In this document: positions 1-6,400 of the stretch, one piece after another
Numbering within the stretch: the first letter of the stretch is position 1
How the letters are laid out: each line of letters opens with the position of its first letter
NCBI GenBank assembly: GCA_934630995.1
Contig: CAKTXU010000095.1
Coordinates: forward strand, 1 to 6,855
Direction of reading: 5' to 3'
From: an uncultured Eubacteriales bacterium
Lineage (GTDB): Bacteria > Bacillota > Clostridia > Oscillospirales > Acutalibacteraceae
Length of the DNA: 6,855 nt
Notes under the pieces: generated by a model
Told to the model about the DNA's origin: nothing
Database searches by the model: none
The model's input: the letters and a program-made list of their open reading frames with translations, nothing else
Position numbers and translations under genes: made by a program

Positions 1-609
1 CAAATCCTCCTCCAGATGGGTGCGGATGTGGTCCACGGCCATGCCGATGTCCTCGGTTATCCGGGGATGCGCCTCCCCGCTTTGGAGCAGCCCGCATAAA
101 AAGCGGAGAAAAGCGGCCTGCCCGGCCAGCCGGTCCAGGAAATCGCCCCCTGCGATGAGGAAAAAGGCCCTTTTCAGTTCCCTGATGGCGGATTGACCGA
201 CCTGGGTCAAGCGCGTGTCGTACTTCGACAAGGCGGTGTACAGTATCCGGTTCCAGGGCTCCGCCAGACCAAGAAAATCAGAGGGCATCTCCTCCATGAG
301 AATTTGGAACCAAAGGAATTCGCTGACCTCCTGGGGAGAATCGGCGCAGTCGTGGGGCTCGTCCGCATGGGTAAAAAAGACATTGCCGCCGTGAATCTGA
401 TAGGTTTTTCCGTCGACCGTATATTTCTGGCTGCCGCTGATCATCACGGTGAATTCAATTTTATGGTGATGATAGTGGGGCTTCAGGGGTAAGAATACCT
501 TCCGGAAGGTGGCATAGCCGAACGTGGAAAGCGCCCGGATGCCGTGAGTCCCTTCAGTCAGGATTTTATGGGTATCGTTCCAGGTATCCAGGCAGATGCT
601 GTCATACAT
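1..609 (-). CDS. AraC-family transcriptional regulator, N-terminal sensor part (partial)
   Basis: The minus-strand frame from ATG at 609 stays open to the left edge, giving 203 residues with no stop. Seen: residues 41-86 read as the AraC-type cupin arm domain. H45, H47, E52 and G59 fit cupin motif 1 exactly (HxH, four residues, E, six residues, G); the second cupin motif (G67 onward, HGG at 73-75) lacks the usual proline and histidine. The last visible residues (about 184-203, DIGMAVDHIRTHLEEDL) match the lead-in helix before the AraC helix-turn-helix pair, so the DNA-binding domain lies beyond the window. The start is supported by GGAGG at 617-621, seven bases upstream. The family usually has about 280-300 residues and activates sugar or surface-utilisation genes. 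It is divergent from the large surface hydrolase gene, which is its likeliest target by position. The ligand is unknown. Confidence 0.88.
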   Translation of the reverse strand, partial: MYDSICLDTWNDTHKILTEGTHGIRALSTFGYATFRKVFLPLKPHYHHHKIEFTVMISGSQKYTVDGKTYQIHGGNVFFTHADEPHDCADSPQEVSEFLWFQILMEEMPSDFLGLAEPWNRILYTALSKYDTRLTQVGQSAIRELKRAFFLIAGGDFLDRLAGQAAFLRFLCGLLQSGEAHPRITEDIGMAVDHIRTHLEEDL

Positions 610-646
610 GCGTTATCCTCCATCTTTAAAAATGTCCTGTCATACA
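599..646. repeat. Pair of 10-bp direct repeats, possible regulator site
   Basis: CTGTCATACA occurs at 599-608 and again at 637-646, 38 bp apart in the same orientation. The first copy overlaps the start codon of the AraC-type gene and the second lies in its 5' leader. AraC-family proteins often bind directly repeated half-sites, so this could be an autoregulatory operator. The spacing is not a whole number of helical turns and no similarity extends beyond the 10 bp, so chance is not excluded. Confidence 0.25.
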
Positions 647-676
647 AATTTTAATGAAAGCGGCATGAAGGTTCGG

Positions 677-682
677 TATGAT
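677..682 (+). promoter_or_regulatory. Candidate -10 box for the large surface-protein gene
   Basis: TATGAT on the plus strand differs from the consensus at one position and lies about 70 bases before the preferred ATG at 750. No convincing -35 sits 16-18 bases upstream (ATGAAA at 654-659 is poor), which would fit activator-dependent transcription. It overlaps the minus-strand -10 box, so divergent transcription from one site could be mutually exclusive. Confidence 0.3.
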
Positions 683-709
683 TATATCAAAGCCGTCCTG
701 CCGCTGCAA
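681..709 (-). promoter_or_regulatory. Probable sigma-70-type promoter of the AraC-family gene
   Basis: Read on the minus strand there is a perfect TATAAT -10 box (681-686), then a 17-bp spacer, then TTGCAG (704-709) as a partial -35 box. The transcript would start near 674 and carry a leader of about 65 bases before the ATG at 609. The region is visibly more AT-rich than its surroundings. The -35 matches only three of six consensus bases, so strength or activator dependence is uncertain. Confidence 0.5.
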
Positions 710-733
710 GCAATGCAGGCCGGGACTTTTAGT

Positions 734-740
734 GGGAGGA
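734..740 (+). promoter_or_regulatory. Ribosome binding site that fixes the start of the large gene
   Basis: GGGAGGA ends nine bases before the ATG at 750 and is the only strong Shine-Dalgarno match in the region. The residues that follow form a normal signal peptide. The alternative in-frame ATG at 678 has no such site and would add 24 Cys-rich, non-signal residues. Confidence 0.8.
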
Positions 741-749
741 ATAATTGAT

Positions 750-3700
750 ATGATGAGGAGAGATTTCAGGAGGCTATGGCGCAGCTCTCTGTCCCGGATC
801 CTGGCCATAACCGCCGGAGCGGCGCTGCTGCTGCCCGCTTTGTCCCCGCCGCTGACGGCCCTCAGCGAGGGAGAGAATAGCCCGTACCCGGTGGTGTATA
901 CCGTGGTTGATTTTGACAAGTCGTCCATGGATGGCTGGCACAACATAGGGATGGGCGGCGCGGCGCTGGATGCCGGGAAGAGCGTCGATGGGGGGAGCAG
1001 TCTGCATTTTCCCGCCGCGGACAAGCAGAGCGCCTGGTGCGACGCATTGAATCCCATCCGGCTGAGCGCCTATTATCAGGCGGAGGAGGAGATGGCCTTC
1101 TCCTTCTGGGTCTACGCTGGTCCGGCGGACACGGACTTACGCCTGATTTTGAAGGACGGTGCGGGAAACCGGGCATACATAGACTTTATGATGACGGACA
1201 TCGCTCCAGTGGCGGGGAAGTGGCACCAGGTGATTATCCGGCCGCGGGAAATGACAGGGAGCTTCCTATGGGAAAGCGGCCTACAGCAATGGGCCCTGGA
1301 GCGCAGCGGCGGCACAACCGATTTATGGGTGGACCGGCTGGAGCTCATCCGTCTCCCGTACAATCCGTATAAGGTGAAGCAGGTTCTGGCCGACGACGGC
1401 ATCAAGGTATCCGGTGGGTTGGAGGATACCTCCCGTTCCTTCAGCGGCGCCCAGAGCTATGGCTTCTATTCCGAAAGCGCCTCCCAGAAGCCGGTGATTT
1501 ATGCCAGCCCCAATATCGACCTGTCCCTCTGCGCGGCCTCTCTGGATGAGCTGGCAATTTCTTTCTTCGTATATACCGATTCCCCCGAGGTAGACGGACA
1601 ATACGCTTTTGAAATCGCCAGCGGCGGCAGCTGGGACAACGCGATGCGGGTGCTGTCCTATGCGAAAAAATCCAGCTTTGCCCCCAACCCGGGAGTCTGG
1701 CAGCAGGTGCTTATCCCCCTGGGCGAAGCGGCAAGGGCGGACGGCTTCGACTTTACGAACGTGACCCAATGGCGGCTGCGTCTCCAGGTGCCCGCCTCCA
1801 ATGGTTCCGCCGCGACGCCCGACACCCTGTGGGTCGACAAGGTCGAAATCGTCACACTGAAAGCGGAGATGGAGGCGGCACTGGGCGAGTACGGGGTGTT
1901 GAAGGTGCTGGAAGATGTCGAAAAGGGAGATTTTATCTTTCAGAACGCCGCCTTTGAATATGATCAAGCGTATAAAGGAAAGAGAAGCTTCCTGCTGACC
2001 GCGGAGAAGGGCGATGCGGCGTCGGTGGCCGGGACATTCGGTGAACCGGTTGACCTCCGGGCATTTGCCGCTCAGGGGACGGCGATGTCCCTGTGGCTGG
2101 CCGCGGAGGGGGTGACGGATGCGCCGGTAACCCTCGTATTATCCTCGGCGGAGGGGAGCCTGACCCTGACGGCGCCCTTGTCCTCCCTGCTGGCCAGGGA
2201 AAAGCAGTGGAGGCAGGCGGTTTTTCCACTGGAGGAGGGGCTGGCGTCCGGTCGGTTCGATGAAAAGCGGGTGACGGGCTGGAGGCTGGAAATCAGCTGC
2301 AGGGAAGGCGGCCGATCCTCCCGGCTGTATATGGATGAAATGGGGCTCGCGGAAATTCCGCGAAACCCTTACCCGGTGAAATACACCTTTGCCGATTTCG
2401 ACGCTGTGCTGGCCAGCTTCAGCAATGCGTCCCTGACCGGTGAGTTCCGGAGGCAGGGCGGCTATGGGGCCCTGATGTCCCCTGAAAGCGGGAAAACCGC
2501 CAGCATCTATAAGGGCATCGATCCCATAAAGCTCAGCGATTACGCCGATCAGATGAACAAGCTGGCCATTTCCTTCTGGGTGTATACCGACGCGGTGGGG
2601 GAGGATGTGGAGTTCATGTTCAGCCTGGGCTCCGGGGGCACCTGGGCCAACGTCTGGCAGATGAGCTATATCTTCAAGGACAGCTATGCCCCGACGGCGG
2701 GACAGTGGTATCATGTGCTTCTGCGTCTTGCAGACGGCAAGATGTCCGACGCCTTCGACTGGAACGATGTCACCATGTGGCGGTTTGAACAGCACAATAT
2801 GGGGGAAAAACCCGCTTACAATCTTTATGTCGACGAGATCCAGCTGGTGGAGGTGCCCATCTGGACCGATCCGGGGCCGACGGAAAACCTGGTACATGTC
2901 ATCAACACCTGTGATTCCACCAAGGTGGGAGTCACCAACGGCGGCACAACCCCCACCACCTATGTCCGGGGGCCTCAGTCCCTCCGGCTCACCACAGGAA
3001 ACGCCGCATCCTCCATGTGGTACGCTCCCGGCGCCAAGGTGAATCTGAGCAGCCTGCTCTACGATTTCGACGACCTGGCCCTGTCGGTTTGGCTGATGAC
3101 CGATACGCTGGCGGACGACGCGCAGCTCACCTTCCGGCTGTGGTCGGACGGCGGCAATGACAGCAAAAACAATCTGCTCTGGACAGTCGGCAAGGGAGAT
3201 GTGCTCGATAGAAAGGGCCAATGGACCCGGGTGCTGCTGAAATTTTCCGATGCCTCCGGGGACGGCGGCTTCGATATGAGCCGGTATGCCGGCTATTCCC
3301 TGTCGGTTACCCCTCGCGGCGGGGCGCGCTCCAACCTGTATGTGGATGAGGTGGAAATCGTCAGCCTCAAGCCCTTCGGGGAAAGCGATTTCGTCACCCT
3401 GACCGTGGATAAGACGGCGGCTGAGGTGGGCGACGACATCAAGGCGACGCTGACATTGAAGAACAGCCTGGACAAGACCATGACGGACCTGCGGTATCAG
3501 GTGCGTTTCAACGGCCTGATGCTCAGTACAACCGGCCCCCTGACCGGCAGCCTGACCCTGCAGCCGGGAGAAAGCAAAAGCTACACCTTTTCCTTCCGGG
3601 CGAAGGAGGGCGGCGCGGCGGTCTTGACCGCGTCATTGACGGCGGAAGGGGTTACTATCGTCAGCCAGGCCCGCGCCGATATTGCCGGCAAGGGCTTTTA

Positions 3701-5288
3701 CTGGGGGGACGGCCATACCCATTCCACCCGCAGCGACGGCACCGGCACCCTGTATGAGAATTTCCTCTCCGCTTATACCAAGGGCCACAGCTTCATACTC
3801 GCCACCGACCACAACGCCAACCCGGGGGAACCCGCGGACGTCGCCGAAGCCCTGACCGCCCTGCGGAAGGAACTGGCCAACCCCACCGGCTTTATTGCCC
3901 TGAAAAACAATGAAATCACCGCGACCCCCAACGGGCATATGCTCCAGTATAACACCCCCGCTCCGTATCAGCCCCAGACCAGCGCGGAAGGGTGGGCCCG
4001 GGTCATCGGGAGTATCAAAGCCGACGGTGGCCTCTCCTTTCTTGCCCATCCCTTCGATGAGCCCTGGATATATTCGGGCCTGGAGTCCCCCGCCAATGTC
4101 ATTCCGGAATACGCCGAGGTCACCGGCTTCGAAATCGTCAACGGCACGATAGCCACTAGAGCCCAAAATCGAATGGCGCAGGAGCTGTGGGATCGGTACA
4201 ACATCTCCGGCTGGAAGCGCTATGTGGGTGTGGTCAATACCGACGGGCATACCAAGGATCAGGTGGCCGAGGTGTTCAACGCCCTGCTGATGGACTCTCT
4301 CAGCGAAGAGAACATTTATGATGCGTATGCCAACGGACGTCTGTACGCCAGCACCGGCCCCCAGCTCCGCTATACCCTGGGCGGCGCCGATATGGGCGGA
4401 ACGGCGTATATACCGGGCGACACGGGCGAGGCTGCCCTGGATGTCACCGCCATGGCTGAGGACGGCGCCGCCCTCACCAAGGTTGTCGCGTATCGCTACA
4501 CCGTCAGCGATACGGTAGAGGGTATCGAGGCAGCCTATAGGAAGGGCCGCAGCGCCCCCATCGTGTTATATGAACAGGGGGACGGGGAACCGCTGGCTTT
4601 CTTCCGGTACGGCGGCAAGCTGACGGTGGGCGACGGTGAATTCATCCGGGTTGAGGTTCACGCCCAAAAGGGCGTTGATACCCTGGTCGCTTTCTCCAAC
4701 CCTATTTGGGTGGAGAAGAGGACGGCGGATACCGACCGGGCGGAAGCCCTGCTGGCGCAAGCAGGCGGGCTGGACGCCGGTGTGTATGTGGACGTCGCCG
4801 GTGTGGACGCGGCCGCGCAGGCTCTGCGGGATGCTCTGGCGGACGGCTCCTCTCAGGAGGCTATCGATACCCTGGCCGATGCCCTGGAAGCAGCTCTGGA
4901 AGCACTGGCCTATAAGCCTGCCGATTACAGCGCCCTGGATAAAGTCCTGGCCGGCATACCGGAGGATTTGAGCCTCTTTACCGACGAAACGGCGGAAGCG
5001 TTGCGGACGGTTTTGGACGGTATTGCCAGGGATAAAAATATCACCGAGCAAAGCGTAGTGGATAGCTGGACAAGGGCCTTAAAGGCCGCCGCAGCCGGGC
5101 TGGAGCTGAAGGGGGGAGAGAGCACCGCCACCGAGTCGGCGACGGGGCCGACTACTGCCACCGCAGGAGGCAGCCAGGTGGAAACAGGAGAAAAACCGCT
5201 TCCCGCCCTATTGACCGGGTTGCTCCTGACCCTGCTGTCCGGCGCGGCTTTTACCCTCTCCTGGAAGCGAAAGCGTTATACTGTGTAA
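750..5288 (+). CDS. Giant surface-anchored PHP-family metallohydrolase (CehA/McbA type) with five binding-module repeats
   Basis: The product has 1512 residues. Domains seen in order: basic N-terminus and hydrophobic core (residues 3-37), a signal peptide probably cleaved near A37; five tandem beta-sandwich, carbohydrate-binding-like repeats (about 45-874); an Ig/CARDB-like linker (about 875-978); a PHP metallohydrolase domain (about 980-1205); a beta-rich domain (about 1206-1325); two FIVAR-like helical modules (about 1327-1454); a Ser/Thr/Gly linker (1455-1482); a transmembrane segment (1485-1505) and a WKRKR tail. PHP ligands are all present: H989 and H991 (HTH), D1020-H1021 (TDH), E1055, H1063 (GH), H1100 (AHP), D1165 and H1167 (TDGH), followed by LYASTGP typical of CehA/McbA relatives. 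The family hydrolyses ester, carbamate or phosphoester bonds with two or three metal ions. Here the enzyme should act outside the cell, possibly on a substrate presented by a polymer held by the repeats. The start at 750 is chosen by ribosome binding site and signal peptide. Family call is firm; substrate is unknown. Confidence 0.88.
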   Translation: MMRRDFRRLWRSSLSRILAITAGAALLLPALSPPLTALSEGENSPYPVVYTVVDFDKSSMDGWHNIGMGGAALDAGKSVDGGSSLHFPAADKQSAWCDALNPIRLSAYYQAEEEMAFSFWVYAGPADTDLRLILKDGAGNRAYIDFMMTDIAPVAGKWHQVIIRPREMTGSFLWESGLQQWALERSGGTTDLWVDRLELIRLPYNPYKVKQVLADDGIKVSGGLEDTSRSFSGAQSYGFYSESASQKPVIYASPNIDLSLCAASLDELAISFFVYTDSPEVDGQYAFEIASGGSWDNAMRVLSYAKKSSFAPNPGVWQQVLIPLGEAARADGFDFTNVTQWRLRLQVPASNGSAATPDTLWVDKVEIVTLKAEMEAALGEYGVLKVLEDVEKGDFIFQNAAFEYDQAYKGKRSFLLTAEKGDAASVAGTFGEPVDLRAFAAQGTAMSLWLAAEGVTDAPVTLVLSSAEGSLTLTAPLSSLLAREKQWRQAVFPLEEGLASGRFDEKRVTGWRLEISCREGGRSSRLYMDEMGLAEIPRNPYPVKYTFADFDAVLASFSNASLTGEFRRQGGYGALMSPESGKTASIYKGIDPIKLSDYADQMNKLAISFWVYTDAVGEDVEFMFSLGSGGTWANVWQMSYIFKDSYAPTAGQWYHVLLRLADGKMSDAFDWNDVTMWRFEQHNMGEKPAYNLYVDEIQLVEVPIWTDPGPTENLVHVINTCDSTKVGVTNGGTTPTTYVRGPQSLRLTTGNAASSMWYAPGAKVNLSSLLYDFDDLALSVWLMTDTLADDAQLTFRLWSDGGNDSKNNLLWTVGKGDVLDRKGQWTRVLLKFSDASGDGGFDMSRYAGYSLSVTPRGGARSNLYVDEVEIVSLKPFGESDFVTLTVDKTAAEVGDDIKATLTLKNSLDKTMTDLRYQVRFNGLMLSTTGPLTGSLTLQPGESKSYTFSFRAKEGGAAVLTASLTAEGVTIVSQARADIAGKGFYWGDGHTHSTRSDGTGTLYENFLSAYTKGHSFILATDHNANPGEPADVAEALTALRKELANPTGFIALKNNEITATPNGHMLQYNTPAPYQPQTSAEGWARVIGSIKADGGLSFLAHPFDEPWIYSGLESPANVIPEYAEVTGFEIVNGTIATRAQNRMAQELWDRYNISGWKRYVGVVNTDGHTKDQVAEVFNALLMDSLSEENIYDAYANGRLYASTGPQLRYTLGGADMGGTAYIPGDTGEAALDVTAMAEDGAALTKVVAYRYTVSDTVEGIEAAYRKGRSAPIVLYEQGDGEPLAFFRYGGKLTVGDGEFIRVEVHAQKGVDTLVAFSNPIWVEKRTADTDRAEALLAQAGGLDAGVYVDVAGVDAAAQALRDALADGSSQEAIDTLADALEAALEALAYKPADYSALDKVLAGIPEDLSLFTDETAEALRTVLDGIARDKNITEQSVVDSWTRALKAAAAGLELKGGESTATESATGPTTATAGGSQVETGEKPLPALLTGLLLTLLSGAAFTLSWKRKRYTV
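882..3371 (+). repeat. Five tandem beta-sandwich modules within the surface hydrolase
   Basis: Protein-level repeats at about residues 45-203, 204-370, 371-537, 538-703 and 704-874, with a period of 166-171 residues. Each ends in the same strand: LWVDRLELI, LWVDKVEIV, LYMDEMGLA, LYVDEIQLV, LYVDEVEIV. Each has a central strand of the type LAISFWVYTD and, later, a W-containing strand (GKWHQVIIR, GVWQQVLIP, KQWRQAVFP, GQWYHVLLR, GQWTRVLLK). Modules 2 and 4 look most alike (both with SGG-SW or SGG-TW and an F-D-W/F-NV-W segment). The terminal D-x-hydrophobic-E strand resembles jelly-roll carbohydrate-binding modules, so glycan binding is the best guess. The modules are diverged at the DNA level, so they are old duplications. 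Confidence 0.75.
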
Positions 5289-5344
5289 AAAAACGGGGTG
5301 TTACAAAAGGCATCAATATACGCAGAGACTGGGGAAAAACGCGG

Positions 5345-5367
5345 TTTCGCGTCTATAAGACGCGAAA
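5345..5367. repeat. Perfect 10-bp hairpin, possible minus-strand terminator
   Basis: TTTCGCGTCT (5345-5354) pairs perfectly with AGACGCGAAA (5358-5367) around a three-base loop. Read on the minus strand it is followed by CCGCG and then five T (5339-5335), so it could end transcripts coming from ppk2. The five-base gap before the T run makes it a weak intrinsic terminator. Confidence 0.45.
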
Positions 5368-5368
5368 T

Positions 5369-5391
5369 GCGGGCCACACTTCATGGCCCGC
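5369..5391. repeat. Perfect 8-bp hairpin
   Basis: GCGGGCCA (5369-5376) pairs with TGGCCCGC (5384-5391) around a seven-base loop. It sits one base after the preceding hairpin and has no T run on either side. It is the middle member of a three-hairpin cluster between convergent genes, and its own role is unknown. Confidence 0.5.
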
Positions 5392-5405
5392 AAGCGGTTA
5401 TTCAG

Positions 5406-5446
5406 GGGTGCGTCGCAAAATCTTGCATTTTGCGACGCACCCTTTT
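5406..5446 (+). terminator. Strong rho-independent terminator of the surface hydrolase gene
   Basis: GGGTGCGTCGCAAAAT (5406-5421) pairs perfectly with ATTTTGCGACGCACCC (5427-5442), a 16-bp stem with a five-base loop, directly followed by TTTT (5443-5446). It lies about 120 bases after the stop codon at 5288 and between convergent genes. On the minus strand there is no T run after the stem, so it favours plus-strand termination. The very long, perfect stem also fits a dispersed palindromic element doing terminator duty. Confidence 0.7.
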
Positions 5447-5499
5447 CCTCGCTTTGGGAACAGGGCGCTATAAAGCGCACGCGCAGGCGGCCATCCATC

Positions 5500-6375
5500 C
5501 TACGCCGTCTCCTCCGCTCCGGTCAGCTGCTCCCGGCATAGCAGGAGGGAACGCCGCTGCTCCTCGCTTACGGTGGGATAGGAGGGCTCCAGCTTTTCCA
5601 GGTGATGGACCACGACCTCCGAAATAAGCAGCCGGGCGAACCATTTTTTGTCCGCCGGGATCACGTACCAGGGCGCCTCCTTGGCGGCGGTGGCGTTGAT
5701 AGCTTGCTCATAGGCGTCCATATAGTCGTCCCAGTGGCCCCGCTCCGCGATGTCGGAGGGGGAGAATTTCCAATTTTTCGATTCATCGTCAATACGGGCG
5801 AGGAAGCGCTTGCGCTGCTCCTCCCTGGAAATGTCCAGAAAGAATTTCACCACCGTGATCCCGTTTTCATAAAGGTACCGCTCGTAATCCCGGAGCTGGC
5901 GGTAGCGCTTCTCCCAGATGTCCCCGTTCAGGCAGCGGGCGGGGAGGCGGCCCTGGCTCACCGGCAGGTTGTGGACCTTGGCCACCAGCACCTCCTCATA
6001 GTAGGATCGGTTGAAAATGCCGATATTGCCCCGCTCGGGCAGACAGCGGTTGATCCGCCAGAGGTAGTCGTGATCCAGCTCCTCCTGAGAGGGCTGTTTA
6101 AAGCTGTAAACCTGCACCCCCTGGGGATTGAGGCCGCTCATGACGTGCTTGACCGCCCCGTCCTTGCCGGCCGAGTCCATGGCCTGGAAAATCAGCAGCA
6201 GGGCGTCCTGGTTCTGGGCGTAGAATTTATCCTGAAGCGCCGCCATCTTCTCCACATTTTTTCGCAGCTGGCGGCGGGCCTCCTCCTTGCCGGAAAAGCC
6301 GCCGGTATCGCCGGTCTTGAAATCGCGGATGTCGAAGCTCCCTTTTTTTGTGAAGCAATAGCTGCCGATGTCCAT
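5500..6375 (-). CDS. ppk2: PPK2-family polyphosphate:nucleotide phosphotransferase
   Basis: The product is a 291-residue cytoplasmic enzyme that moves phosphate between inorganic polyphosphate and nucleotides. Seen: Walker A-type motif QAMDSAGKDG at 64-73 with K71 and D72; the family stretch HVMSGLNPQG (77-86); DHDYLWR (101-107); Walker B-type region IGIFNRSYYEEVLV (118-131); and a lid region with KNWKFSPSDIAER (200-212) and the PWYVIPADKKWFARL segment (235-249). The motif order and the N-terminal extension fit the PPK2-related subgroup of about 260-300 residues. The start at 6375 is supported by AAGGAG (6386-6391), ten bases upstream. The gene begins 25 bases after the hflX-like stop in the same direction, so the two probably share a transcript. 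Whether it prefers AMP/ADP or GDP and which direction dominates cannot be read here. The gene appears intact. Confidence 0.95.
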   Translation of the reverse strand: MDIGSYCFTKKGSFDIRDFKTGDTGGFSGKEEARRQLRKNVEKMAALQDKFYAQNQDALLLIFQAMDSAGKDGAVKHVMSGLNPQGVQVYSFKQPSQEELDHDYLWRINRCLPERGNIGIFNRSYYEEVLVAKVHNLPVSQGRLPARCLNGDIWEKRYRQLRDYERYLYENGITVVKFFLDISREEQRKRFLARIDDESKNWKFSPSDIAERGHWDDYMDAYEQAINATAAKEAPWYVIPADKKWFARLLISEVVVHHLEKLEPSYPTVSEEQRRSLLLCREQLTGAEETA

Positions 6376-6400
6376 GTCGTGTCCGCTCCTTTCGACGGTG

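Larger units (their letters stand above)
610..749. other. Divergent intergenic region
   Basis: These 140 bases separate the two divergent starts and hold GGAGG at 617-621 for the minus-strand regulator, overlapping divergent -10 boxes at 677-686, and GGGAGGA at 734-740 for the plus-strand gene. The shared short region is the natural place for the regulator to act on both genes. No riboswitch-like fold or RNA gene is apparent. Confidence 0.6.

Noticed and set aside
193..492. Plus-strand 99-residue open frame
   Set aside because: It is antisense to the AraC-type regulator, whose frame is open across the entire stretch and has family motifs.
704..718. Small inverted repeat CTGCA-AGCAA-TGCAG upstream of the large gene
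   Set aside because: A five-base stem is too short to distinguish from chance, and its left arm coincides with the proposed -35 of the minus-strand promoter.
678..749. In-frame upstream ATG that would extend the large protein by 24 residues
   Set aside because: There is no ribosome binding site before it, it overlaps the likely -10 box, and the added Cys-rich residues would precede and spoil a normal signal peptide. The ATG at 750 has GGGAGGA at the right distance.
2139..3221. Minus-strand 360-residue open frame
   Set aside because: It lies entirely antisense to the repeat region of the large gene, has no recognisable domain, and is explained by high GC content and codon bias of the real frame.
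5465..5478. Five-base hairpin GCGCT-ATAA-AGCGC after the terminator
   Set aside because: The stem is short and no T run follows on either strand, so no function can be supported.
5298..5627. Plus-strand 109-residue open frame running through the hairpin cluster into ppk2
   Set aside because: It spans the terminator hairpins, overlaps the 3' end of ppk2 antisense, and has no ribosome binding site or recognisable domain.
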